A DNA stretch of 34,302 nt from Actinomycetes bacterium (GTDB lineage: Bacteria > Actinomycetota > Acidimicrobiia > Acidimicrobiales > Acidimicrobiaceae). Below the pieces are notes generated by a model, which worked only from the letters and a program-made list of their open reading frames with translations, had not been told where the DNA came from and made no database searches. A program made the translations under genes and the position numbers. The DNA is taken from positions 1 through 34,302 of the forward strand of contig JAKAZZ010000026.1 in the NCBI GenBank assembly GCA_021826315.1, given 5' to 3'. Shown one piece after another: positions 9,775 through 17,796 of the stretch. Each line of letters begins with the position of its first letter. Within the stretch, counting starts at the first letter, position 1.

Positions 9775-10097
9775 AATTCGAACGAACCGAATCATTTAGG
9801 GCCGACTATCAGCGACTGACCGAAAAGGAACGCGAGATGTTCCGTTCGGCAGTACGAACCTTCATCATAGTGTGCGACCATTTCATCGAAACTCGAGATC
9901 CTTCCTCGTGGCCCGCCAGTCTACGGTTGAAGGCGATCGTATATGCGACCGGTATTTTTGAGATAAAATGGAGCTTTAGCGGACCTGACGGTCGAGCAAC
10001 CTGGAGTTGGAGCAACGTAACAACAGATCTCGGCGCTCAGGTACCTGCGGTGCGCTGGAGACGTCTAGGTGGTCATGAGATATTCCGCACTCCATAA
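9771..10097 (+). CDS. RelE/ParE-superfamily toxin
   Basis: A 108-residue basic protein with a RelE-like layout. The N-terminal helix FRADYQRLTEKEREMFRSAV is followed by a loop with SLRLKAIV, and then the beta-strand block GIFEIKWSF and GRATWSWS. It ends in WRRLGGHEIFRTP, where Arg and His sit as in ribosome-dependent mRNA interferases. It overlaps the antitoxin gene by four bases and was probably co-transcribed with it. Whether it cuts mRNA (RelE) or poisons gyrase (ParE) cannot be read from the sequence. The frame is intact, so the module may be active, unlike the hipBA module 2 kb downstream. Confidence 0.75.
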   Translation: MKFERTESFRADYQRLTEKEREMFRSAVRTFIIVCDHFIETRDPSSWPASLRLKAIVYATGIFEIKWSFSGPDGRATWSWSNVTTDLGAQVPAVRWRRLGGHEIFRTP

Positions 10098-10569
10098 TTA
10101 TTGAAGTTGGAATCATTCCACTAGAGTTGGACAATTCGCCTATGCGCCCACTTCACACATAAATAAATTATCGGATAATGGCGTGGCCCATACCTCAATC
10201 GCTGATGCCTACCTACTCGTTTAGGGTACAAAGCCCAGATATTTTTGGGGCTCCGAATCTGGACATCAACCCATCTAAGAGCGCATTATTTGTGATCAGT
10301 CAATGGTGGTCTAACTCTACCGGACAATAACCTATAGCACCCGTAAATAGCTGGACTTTTGACGCATCAAATAACTGACGAGGCCTTGACTCATTGATCA
10401 TCTTTCACCATTTTTGTACATCCAAGTTGGTTGTTCTTGTGGATGTAAAAGCTTTGGTTTGATTTCTTGACCAACGCCTTGGATTTCTTTCTCTAACTTG
10501 TCCGACCGACTAGAAGGCTCTTGCAAAAATCGGTACAGCCGAAGTGAAAGACCAGACCTCGAAATGGCA
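10098..10569. other. Intergenic stretch without a gene
   Basis: No credible frame is seen. The minus-strand frame 10398-11120 crosses the IS3 remnant in antisense and has no family features. The 5' boundary of the decayed insertion sequence may lie in here, but I could not find a matching inverted-repeat pair. Confidence 0.4.
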
Positions 10570-11555
10570 GTGGAGGACCACGACAACACACGTAGCAGGC
10601 ACCATACACCCGAACAGTCGATCAAAAAGTTGGCCGAGGGCGACGAAATGCGCAAAAAGTGAGCCAAGCGTCGCTTGTGTGGCCCAGCACCTTTGGAATC
10701 ACCGAGACCATACGGTAGCGCTAAAAGCATGCCTACAGTGCCATCAAGGTAACCGCGGCTACGCGCCTGAAGGAGTTCGAGGCCGCGAACAAGCATTAAA
10801 AGAAGATAGTCTTCGACCAAGCAGTCGACATCGAAATGTTGAAATAGCTCGCCTCGGGAAATTTCTAACCTCGCAACAGCCACAGACGCAGCATCGAATA
10901 GCGGCCCAGCAGATTCTTGCTTTGCGAGAGTATGGGCCGCAGGCTGATCTCGATTACTGCTCCATGTGAGCCCGATAGGCCAAAACCGGCGGAGGAGAGC
11001 GATGCCGAGACCACCGAATATCTGCGCGCCCATGCCCTTTTCAAAACGCCGCTGTGGATAAAAGCGGCACACGGCGCCCGACTTGCAATCCGACCAGAGC
11101 GAATACAAGCAGGTAATCAAGCACTTGAATACCGTCGACGAGTACGGATGGCGATCGATTTAATCACGAACAGCCAGATCCATCGACTCTTTGGACGAGA
11201 TCGCTACCCTTGATAGCCTGGAGGCAGCGAAGGGAGCACCTGTCTATTCGCGCGTCGAGCAACGGACATGAATTCATCGCCGACCTCCAACCAAGTCTGG
11301 TGCGCCAAGATGGGGGCAGGACTGCTCTTCACCAAGCCCGGTTCCCCAATGGCGAAATGGGGTGATCGAAACCTTAAACGGCCTTATACGGGACGACGAC
11401 CCGAACGGGTAACTCTTCATGGACGTCCTATCCCTGATCACGCCAGAGCCGATTTCAACGCCAAGCGCCACCACGGCTCCGTTGGCTTTATGGACCACAC
11501 CGGGTTCAGGGAATTTGGTAACTTCGAACAACGCCAGATATTCGCCGGTACTTAG
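10570..11555 (+). pseudogene. Heavily decayed IS3-family element (orfA and orfB remnants)
   Basis: Fragments of both IS3-family frames can be followed across many frameshifts and stops. OrfA begins at GTG 10570 with HHTPEQSIKKLAEGDEM (10594-10650). It resumes near 10755 as TAATRLKEFEAANKH, and after an in-frame stop as KKIVFDQAVDIEMLK then ASGNF, the leucine-zipper end of OrfA. OrfB is visible as NGHEFIAD (about 11260-11285), VWCAKMGAGLLFTKPGSP (about 11300) and NGVIETLNGLIRDD (about 11352-11395). Its end is KRHHGSVGFMDHTGF (about 11463-11506), which matches the family's DDE-domain end. At least five disruptions separate the pieces, so it is long dead. The subgroup is probably the IS407/IS3 type, judged by the OrfA end. 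Exact ends and target duplication are not visible. Confidence 0.8.
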
Positions 11556-12016
11556 ACGAACAAGAGCTCGGCACCGCCCCAGACGATCAATTGCTACCGA
11601 AACCAAAAAGATATGATCCGAAATCGCAAGGACACGAACGCCGTCGTCGTCGGCGCCTGCGGTTCACCTTACCAACTAGCCCTAACCTTCGGATCGAATT
11701 ACGACGAGACAAAATCCGCAGGCCCTCAACCAAGCGACGCCTCGACCGCGCAATTTGCTTTACCTTTCATTCGCTATAAACGCCATCAACTAAAGGGCAT
11801 CGAGCACTTCCAACTGGTGGATCTAAAATTCTTCGAACTCATTTCTGTCGATTTTTTCATTGGTGCCCGCAATTACAGAGGAGACACGGGAGGATGATAA
11901 GACAAAGGATCCAACAGTCCAAACAATTTATTTAGGGTAAAACTTCGCCAGACGTCTAGTAATCAATGTGGTAACGACCATTCAATTACTTCGTTGGCCG
12001 ATCGTGTAATAAAGAC
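11556..12016. other. Intergenic stretch without a gene
   Basis: Two overlapping plus-strand frames (11591-11779 and 11613-11897) have Arg/Thr-rich shadow composition and no ribosome binding site. Nothing is called. The stretch ends where the HipB-type operator repeats begin. Confidence 0.45.
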
Positions 12017-12124
12017 AATGTGTAAAACCATCAACTTTGTATTTGTGTGCACGATCATCCACTTTATACTTGTGTGCACGATCATCCACTTTGCTATAGT
12101 ATGCACAACCATCTAGTAAATTGA
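12017..12124 (+). promoter_or_regulatory. Four 27-bp repeats, probable HipB operators and hip promoter
   Basis: Four direct repeats with a strict 27-bp period start at about 12017, 12044, 12071 and 12098. Copies 2 and 3 share TGTGTGCACGATCATCCACT; copies 1 and 4 are diverged but keep the TGtg and CATC positions. TATAGT at 12095-12100, with TTGTGT at 12070-12075 (19-bp spacer), makes a plausible promoter lying inside the repeats. The array ends about 45 bp before the likely hipB start, as expected for an autorepressed toxin-antitoxin operon with multiple antitoxin sites. The repeats themselves are seen; the operator role is inferred. Confidence 0.75.
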
Positions 12125-12168
12125 AATTGCAATATCCCCAGGAGTCGCCGTTGAAGAAGATTATTTCC

Positions 12169-12455
12169 ATGAATGACCTCGCGGCTACCGTCAAAGAACG
12201 ACGCCTGGAAACTGGACTCAGCCAGAATGCACTTGCCCAAAAGGCGAAGGTCTCACGTGAATGGATCGTGCAATTCGAAGCCGGAAAAGTTTCAGCCCAA
12301 ACCTTCTGGTTACTTAAAGTTCTTGAAGCCCTAAACCTTTTCCTATCGTCTCGAAAAACACAGATGAAGTTGCAGGTTATAGCGCACCTTCACCAAGTAC
12401 GTCTTCGACAGGTGCATCACTCGATGAATTACTAACGATATATGATGCTCGATGA
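12169..12455 (+). pseudogene. hipB: HipB-like XRE antitoxin, frameshifted near its C-terminus
   Basis: An XRE helix-turn-helix protein. From the ATG at 12169 it reads NDLAATVKERRLETGLSQNA, then KVSREWIVQFEAGK as recognition region and LLKVLEAL. Upstream TTG codons (12121, 12151) are alternative starts. Around 12336-12342, at a CCTTTTCC run, the frame shifts. As it stands the frame continues with unrelated residues to a stop at 12433-12435. In the neighbouring frame the expected tail FPIVSKNTDEV and SLDELLTIYDAR runs on to a TGA at 12453-12455 that overlaps the hipA ATG (ATGA). The original gene thus ended at 12455. The DNA-binding part is intact, so repression might survive. Confidence 0.78.
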
Positions 12456-13726
12456 TTGATGCCTTGGCAGTTATCCTGGACGGTCAAATTGCCGGAACAG
12501 TTATTCGCTCCAACGACCGGAACCTCCGATTTGAATACGACGAACACTATTCAAAACAATTAAACTCGACCCCGCTTTCCGTCACAATGCCGACATCTAT
12601 AACGTCTCACCCTCATTCGGTCATAACACCATGGCTCTGGGGGCTTCTTCCAGAAGATCAAATTGTTATTGATCGTTGGGCGCGTAAATTTCAAGTTTCA
12701 CCCTCGTCCCCATTTGAACTTCTCAAGACCCCAATCGGGGAAGATTGCCCTGGAGCAATTCGCATCGCACCTCCCAATCAAGCAGAAAGAATCATAAACG
12801 CATCTTCGGGACTAATACCACTAAGCGAAGAACAGGTAGGGGATAGACTTCGTGACCTTTTGAAGGACTCCTCTTCGTGGCTCGGTGAGTTCTACGATGG
12901 ACGGTTTAGCCTTGCGGGTGCACAGGCAAAGACCGCTCTAGTTGAAACAGAAGATGGGTGGGCCTTACCTTCAGGTTCCATGGCGACGACGCACATCCTC
13001 AAACCTGGAATTTCTGGCTTCCAAGATCACGCTATAAATGAATAACTTTCTTTAAGTACAGCTCGTCTTTCCGCGTTACGGACCGCACAGACTTCTTTGA
13101 AACGCATCGACGGCGTAGCTTGCTTGGTATCAGATCGTTACGACCGATATGTCGAAGGTGGAATCGCTAAAAGGCTTCAACAGGAAGATCTATGTCAAGC
13201 ACTTGGAATAAGTCCAACTAAGAAGTACCAAAACGAGGGTGGTCCCTCTCCCCTTGATGTCGTAAATCTCCTTCGCAGAGAACTCTCACCAACCGCGGCT
13301 GACGTCGCGATATTGAACTTTGTCGACGCTCTGATTTGGAATTGGTTCATTGGTGGAACCGATGCACATGCCAAGAACTACTCGATCTTGATCCTTGGAC
13401 AAGAAGTTAGATTTGCACCGCTCTACGATGTGGCTTCTGCACTACCATACGATGACCATGAGAAAAAACTCCGCTTTGCATTGAAGCTGGGAGGGTCATA
13501 TAGCGTTTGGATTGATCGAAATCCTTGGACTTCTGTCGCAAAAGAGCTAAAGCTCGACATCGACTCGGTTATCTCAAGAGCTCGAGAGATCGGCATGCAA
13601 ATAACCAATTCCTACGAAGAAGTCTCGCAAAGGCCAGAGGTTGCCGAACTAGCAAGCAAGTTACCTTCGCTGCTTATAGAGAAAATCGCCGAGCGATCGA
13701 AACGTTGTATGTCGTTTCTCAAATGA
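12452..13726 (+). pseudogene. hipA: HipA-like Ser/Thr kinase toxin with one internal stop codon
   Basis: A HipA-family kinase that would be 424 residues long, interrupted at codon 198 by a single in-frame TAA (13043-13045). The reading frame is otherwise open from ATG 12452 to TGA 13724-13726. Before the stop lies the N-lobe, including SLAGAQAKTALV (glycine-rich loop region) and THILKPGISGF ending in AINE. After it come RTAQTSLKRIDG, SDRYDRY, the catalytic loop GGTDAHAKN with the expected Asp (about residues 301-309), and APLYDVASALPY in the metal-binding position. Family members usually have Tyr, His or Trp after NE, so TAT/TAC to TAA is a simple explanation. Two fragments of about 197 and 209 residues are otherwise possible, but the second lacks a ribosome binding site at its first candidate start (TTG 13097). 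Probably inactive. Confidence 0.85.
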
Positions 13727-14221
13727 CCAGGGGAAAACCATCTTTCAAAGACGACACGAGTCCCACTTATGACCAGAAGTACGCAAGAATGAAACTGAAG
13801 GGATAGAAGTAATCTAGGGAAAAAGTCTCCTCAACAATTTCACGGCCATTACCAACGACGAAAGTGTCAGAATCTTTGAAAGTGGCATGCGCCAACTACT
13901 TAAATAGAAAAGAACTTCTCAACCTCAAAGGCGGCGCTACTCTTTTTATTCACCGCCTCTTATTTCGTTACCACCACGAGGATCATCTCGGCGAAAATCA
14001 AAGAACAAGTGATTATTTCGTTGTCACTTGGATAGCGAGCATAAGTTACCACGCCGGTTCAATCTAAAATGCTTGCATTAACCAATTAGCAATTGACGAA
14101 ATCATCAAACACCCTGAAGTTCGATGAGCCACTTTGGTTTGAATGATCAACGGTCGAATCGAAATAAAGGTACGGGGTGGTTTCAAGTGGTGAAAACGAA
14201 ATGTCGATCAGAATCCTCGGG
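13727..14221. other. Intergenic stretch without a supportable gene
   Basis: Short frames at 13864-14067 and 14124-14333 have no ribosome binding site or family features, and the second runs antisense into mazF. Nothing is called. Confidence 0.45.
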
Positions 14222-14554
14222 TTATTTTCCCAAAAGTGCGGCAGCCTTTGCCCGAATAGCAGAGAGTTCAGCCTGTGTAACTTTCCCCTTGTATTTAGCG
14301 TTCCTCACAACCCAATCTAGACTTTTGATTTGATCTGCCAAGGCAACGCTTTCAGGTTCGCCGGTAAGCATAACTTCAAACGGGTAACCTTTAATTTGAG
14401 TAGTTAGCGGACAGCAAAGCATCAATCCAACCTTGCTATTGTATGCAGATGGACTTAACACCACTGCTGGACGATGTCCAGACTGTTCATGCCCAGCTTG
14501 TGGATTGAAATCGATCCACACAATGTCTCCCGCCTCTGGAACATAGAGTTGCAA
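14222..14554 (-). CDS. mazF: MazF/PemK-type mRNA interferase toxin
   Basis: A 110-residue PemK/MazF toxin, an endoribonuclease that cuts mRNA at short motifs. The signature order is present. GDIVWIDFNPQAGHEQSGHRP (about residues 9-29) has the conserved Asp and the GHxQxGxRP loop, followed by AVVLSPSAYN, then LMLCCPLTTQIKGYPFEV and ALADQIKSLDW. The start is TTG at 14552-14554, two bases after the mazE stop; no ATG fits in this frame. Length is normal and the frame intact. It is co-transcribed with mazE, so activity is restrained by that antitoxin. Confidence 0.92.
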   Translation of the reverse strand: MQLYVPEAGDIVWIDFNPQAGHEQSGHRPAVVLSPSAYNSKVGLMLCCPLTTQIKGYPFEVMLTGEPESVALADQIKSLDWVVRNAKYKGKVTQAELSAIRAKAAALLGK

Positions 14555-14556
14555 AG

Positions 14557-14802
14557 TTACAAAAGCTCTCTGCCGAAGGTAATTCCAAAGTCAATTTCCC
14601 CGTGAAGATTATCGGGATCAATAGCTTCAAGTAACTGAGTTAAGTCGTACTCATCACCACGAATTGAATCAATGACTATACGGCCAGCCTCTTCACGAAT
14701 TTCTACTGAATCGTCTATGGCAAGATGAGCAGCCTCCATGATGGAGGATGGAATCCTTACCGATGCACTGTTGCCCCACTTCTTTATAACCGAGCGCACC
14801 AT
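14557..14802 (-). CDS. mazE: MazE-type antitoxin (AbrB fold)
   Basis: An 81-residue antitoxin with the MazE/AbrB DNA-binding hairpin: SVIKKWGNSASVRIPSSIM (about residues 4-22), then VEIREEAGRIVID. Its acidic tail (DLTQLLEAIDPDNLHGEIDFG) would bind MazF. The ATG at 14800-14802 is preceded by GAGGGG at 14807-14812, a good ribosome binding site. A palindrome at 14853-14865 lies in the promoter region. The two-base gap to mazF suggests coupled translation. As in other mazEF modules, the MazE-MazF complex is expected to repress this promoter. Confidence 0.92.
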   Translation of the reverse strand: MVRSVIKKWGNSASVRIPSSIMEAAHLAIDDSVEIREEAGRIVIDSIRGDEYDLTQLLEAIDPDNLHGEIDFGITFGRELL

Positions 14803-14852
14803 GATCCCCTCTTCGAATCTTTACCGGATGTTCTACCTACCTCAATCCTTAT

Positions 14853-14865
14853 GATACATTGTATC
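14853..14865 (-). promoter_or_regulatory. Palindrome in mazEF promoter region, candidate operator
   Basis: GATACA-T-TGTATC is a perfect 13-bp palindrome 50 bp upstream of the mazE start. Read on the minus strand it contains TACAAT, a plausible -10 hexamer, so a protein bound here would block transcription. The site is seen; the role as MazE operator is inferred. Confidence 0.5.
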
Positions 14866-15439
14866 TACATTAAGGGTGAAATGATTTCTCAACCTACGGA
14901 TGCTCTCGGTAGTCTCCACTAATTCCAGTTACCAAAAGAGATCATAAATAGCGACCCAAAAGCCGCTTCGAGATCATTGGTCAACTCTAAAAAATAAGCG
15001 TGCGCTTCATCAATCCATTTGACTCCAAGGTGTCAGGACGGTTGGTTTTGACTTTAGAAGTCTTGAAAGCTACTTCACCCGTATACTTCTCTACTGCGGT
15101 AAACCTAACTGGAAGATTCTTGACTCAATGGTAGTCAGGTAATAATAGAGACACCCCGTCAAAGACTCTTCACGTGCAAAGCAGCACTCGATATATCCCT
15201 AGTGGCCAACGGCCACTAGGGATATATCACCATGGACCAATTCAGTAAAATGCGCTTGTAAATCAGTTGGTATCCTCGTTCGTGACCTCAAAAGTATGAA
15301 TTCTTGTACCGCAAAACGAATAGGTAAGAATCAGAGATTGAACAACAGACCACGCTAATTTCCGATGAGCCGCTAATTTCCGATTAGCCGTTTTTGTTGG
15401 GTCGATCTCGCTGAGATTCCGAAGAAGTACCTTATGAAA
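14866..15439. other. Intergenic stretch between mazEF and the integrated element
   Basis: No credible gene. It holds a perfect 18-bp inverted repeat at 15190-15228. It also holds a doubled GCCGCTAATTTCCGAT-like word at about 15356-15390, whose second copy forms GCTAAT/ATTAGC followed by CGTTTTTG (a weak terminator shape, plus strand). A 45-codon open stretch on the minus strand near 15000-15130 has no start codon and is not called. Confidence 0.45.
15190..15228. repeat. Perfect 18-bp inverted repeat with 3-nt loop
   Basis: The left arm GATATATCCCTAGTGGCC (15190-15207) and its exact reverse complement (15211-15228) are separated by AAC. No T-tract follows on either strand, so a standard intrinsic terminator is unlikely. 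It stands about 210 bp outside the left att site of the integrated element. Confidence 0.97.
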
Positions 15440-15488
15440 TGGTGGGCCCACCGGGACTCGAACCCGGGACCAAGGGATTATGAGTCCC
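15440..15488 (+). repeat. Left attachment site (attL), orphan copy of tRNA 3' part
   Basis: Forty-nine bases identical to 24895-24943, covering the tRNA 3' end with CCA, T-arm, variable loop and anticodon arm up to the 5' side of the anticodon stem. After 15488 the sequence diverges, so the tRNA copy is incomplete. This is the mark of site-specific integration into the 3' part of a tRNA gene. Confidence 0.93.
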
Positions 15489-15949
15489 TAAAATAACGTC
15501 TTACGTAGCTGCTTTAGTGTCTCAATGCGTCGCATTTCTGCAGTTCAAAATACACTTTATTTGGAATAATGAAACGTAGTTCAATGCGTTGAGACAAATT
15601 TATACAAAAATGTTGGGTTAAATGTTGGGTTAAATGTTGGGTTAAAGTTTTTCCAAATTCATTGGATGATGGATAACTTTTGATGGCAAAGTGGACCACA
15701 CCCAATATGTCGCGAGTTTAATTGACAAGAATGTACACGAGTGAAAAGTCTCAAAAGGTATATTGGAACTTGGCTTGCAAAGCAATAGTGGCGTTTCACA
15801 CGGCAAGCTACTAGGAGTGGTAGCGGGCGTATTTTCAAGTCGCTGCTAAGATAAAAGCGCACTACGTAGCTTTCTAGCACGACGGATAAAACAGGGCTGT
15901 GCTCAAAATATACCAGGTTTGATGTATCAAGACAAAGAGGCTGCTAGAA
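15489..15949. other. Left end of the element, non-coding
   Basis: No gene seen. Apart from the arm-site-like repeats at 15610-15645, it has only short overlapping frames with no ribosome binding site. Confidence 0.5.
15610..15645 (+). repeat. Three 12-bp direct repeats, candidate integrase arm sites (left)
   Basis: Three exact, contiguous copies of ATGTTGGGTTAA at 15610, 15622 and 15634. The same word in the same orientation occurs twice near the other end of the element (24839-24861). Position just inside att, repeat length and orientation match arm-type binding sites for the N-terminal domain of tyrosine integrases; that role is inferred. Confidence 0.85.
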
Positions 15950-16237
15950 GTGGAAGAGAACGAAAAAAAGTTCGGAGACGCACTTTACGAACGCATGTAC
16001 GGTGTGGGATTATCATTGGAGGCTCGTGATGATTTACCTGAAAATGCTCAGGAATTTGCTAACGCAGTGTATCGAGCAGTTTCCGATTCCTTGTCAGGAG
16101 CTCTTCAAAAAGCCGGCAAGTCAAGCAGAGAGATAGAAGACGTGTTTGCATTGCTTAGCGAAGCACTCATCAATCTGAATAACCATCAAGGTCGACATCC
16201 GGACGACAAAAGACCCAATGACCAGACAAGAATTTAG
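15950..16237 (+). CDS. Hypothetical acidic protein of the element
   Basis: A 95-residue, mostly helical, charged protein without membrane segments or recognisable motifs (EENEKKFGDALYERMYGVG at the start, VYRAVSDSLSGALQKAGKSS in the middle, a polar tail). It starts with GTG at 15950, with AAGAGG about 12 bases upstream as a reasonable ribosome binding site. Codon use and composition look like a real gene. It is the first gene inside the left att site and points inward. I do not recognise a family. Confidence 0.6.
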   Translation: MEENEKKFGDALYERMYGVGLSLEARDDLPENAQEFANAVYRAVSDSLSGALQKAGKSSREIEDVFALLSEALINLNNHQGRHPDDKRPNDQTRI

Positions 16238-16720
16238 CCGAATTTCGTAATAGCGGAACCAAAGTCACACAACCTATACAGATAGAGATATGTGGGAATA
16301 GTTTCGTATACTTTTTAGGGGCTAAACTAAAACTGATCAAAATTAGCAGGCGAATTCCAAGTGAGCCAACCCTTTCCGCTTTCGCCTTATACGAGACCTG
16401 TAAAGATTCAGTTTATAATCCCATCACTAAACATAGTGGAATCGCACTTAGGTTGACAGCAGCAAAGTTGCCACGTAAGCCTTCGAGTTTTATGTAGAAA
16501 AGCCACATCGATCAAAGACGACTAAAGGGCGCTATGTCAAATCGTTGACGTATCGCTCCGTTAGGGCTCGTTAGGTGGCGATACCAGCTAAACCAATCGC
16601 AAAATTCCACTTTAGCTAGCTCAGCGAAGCCGTGAACGTTGAATACAGTCCGGTTTTGTTTTCCCCCACGCCAAGAAAACAACTGTTCTAATGCACCAGT
16701 TGAATTTTGATCAATAGTGA
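16238..16720. other. Stretch without a supportable gene inside the element
   Basis: A minus-strand frame of 81 codons (16512-16757) contains FSWRGGKQNRTVFNVHGF and WYRHLTSPNGAIRQRFD, which look protein-like and might be a transposase-end remnant. There is no start signal and I cannot name a family. Otherwise empty. Confidence 0.35.
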
Positions 16721-17143
16721 CGATGTGCGTTCCATGAAGCGGATCAGAAGCACGCAAACCTCGAGCCTATTGGTCCAGGGAAAATTGACGGTAAGGCAGA
16801 TGACGCAAAGTACCTCCAAGAGATTATCGAAAAGCTCAATGATCTTTTTGGGGACGTTGCACCTTTGAATGACAAGATTGCTTTTGCTAATCAAGTTGCA
16901 GCCATTACACAAGAAAACGACGTGGTAATGGCACAGATCGAAAACAATTCACGCGAACAAGTCATGAGAGGCAATTTGCCTGGTGCTGTTCAAAATGCTG
17001 TAGTGCGTGCTCTTACTTCGCATCAGAAGCTAGCGACAGTACTACTCATGGCAGATAAACAAGCTATGGCCGCTTTCATTGAACTAATCTACGAATTAGA
17101 CAAAGATCACCGCGAACTTGAAGCTGGTGACCTAGGTGCTTGA
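16721..17143 (+). pseudogene. C-terminal fragment of a type I restriction HsdR subunit
   Basis: The frame is open from just after stops at 16718-16720 to TGA 17141-17143. It reads like the extreme C-terminus of HsdR: ADDAKYLQEIIEKLNDLFG (about 16796-16852), then FANQVAAITQENDVVMAQIENN, REQVMRGNLPGAVQNAVVRAL and a tail ending at the natural protein end. HsdR is normally about 1000 residues with a nuclease and two helicase domains; only about 140 residues remain and no hsdM or hsdS is present in the window. A TTG at 16865 could start a 92-residue product, but no ribosome binding site supports it. It is immediately followed by the ISL3 remnant. Confidence 0.75.
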
Positions 17144-17151
17144 TCAATTGA

Positions 17152-17760
17152 ATCTACCCGGATGTATTGAATCTACCCGGCATAGAACCGGTAGATTTAC
17201 GGAGCGAGAACGGCTTTATCGTCATCGTTGCTAAATCCACCTTCGATGAAGTCCCGTTATGCCATGTTTGTAGTCAAAAAATGCACCGTCACGGCAACCG
17301 AACGTCAGTAGTGGCAGATACGCCGTTGCAGATGCAACCAGTCCGTCTAGAGATCGTTAGACAACACTATCGGTGCGTAACTTGTGAGTCTATTGTCACT
17401 CCTGAATTACCTTTGTCAGATGAGATGGAGGGCCATTAAAAAGACTTGTAGATGCCATTCGGGAGCGATGTCTAAGCACGACTTTTCATTCAATGTCGGA
17501 ACAAACCGGTCTAGCGGTAAATACCACTAAGAATATTGCTCTCGACCTAATCGGCGACCTCGAACAAACAGTTCACTTTGAGACCCCCGCCATAATGGGT
17601 ATAGATGAGGTCATGATAGGTGGCGATTACCGATGCGTCATTACCAACCTCGCTAACAACAACATATTTGACATTCTCGCGATGCGCACGCAACAGCATC
17701 TTATACGTATTTCGCAAGATTACAAGATAAAGATCAAGTCGAATGGGTAGGATCGGTTTT
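17152..17760 (+). pseudogene. ISL3-family transposase remnant, frameshifted and truncated
   Basis: The first frame (to 17439) holds the ISL3 zinc-binding N-terminus: LCHVCSQKMHRHGNRTSVVAD, then QHYRCVTCESIVTPE with its second CxxC. After a frameshift near 17440 the reading continues as RLVDAIRERCLSTTFHSM and SEQTGLAVNTTKNIALDL (helix-turn-helix), then MGIDEVMIGGDYRCVITNL, the first Asp of the DDE domain. A further shift near 17700 gives YFARLQDKDQVEWV. The remaining half of a transposase of about 400 residues is absent. A 15-bp duplication, ATTGAATCTACCCGG, at 17147 and 17166 lies at its start. It is inactive. Confidence 0.82.
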
Positions 17761-17796
17761 TAACTATAAGTCTTTGATGGCGAACCAAGGGGATTT

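Noticed and set aside
10398-11120. 240-codon minus-strand frame
   Set aside because: It runs antisense across the IS3 OrfA/OrfB remnants, which explain the sequence on the plus strand; the translated product resembles nothing.
15356-15398. GCTAAT/ATTAGC hairpin followed by CGTTTTTG as an intrinsic terminator
   Set aside because: The stem is only six A/T-rich base pairs and no plus-strand gene lies upstream to be terminated.
15440-15488. Second tRNA gene at the left boundary
   Set aside because: Only the 3' part and anticodon arm are present; after 15488 the 5' anticodon side, D-arm and acceptor strand are missing. It is an att duplication.
16512-16757. Possible transposase fragment on the minus strand
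   Set aside because: Some protein-like stretches but no family could be named, no start, and it overlaps the HsdR fragment.
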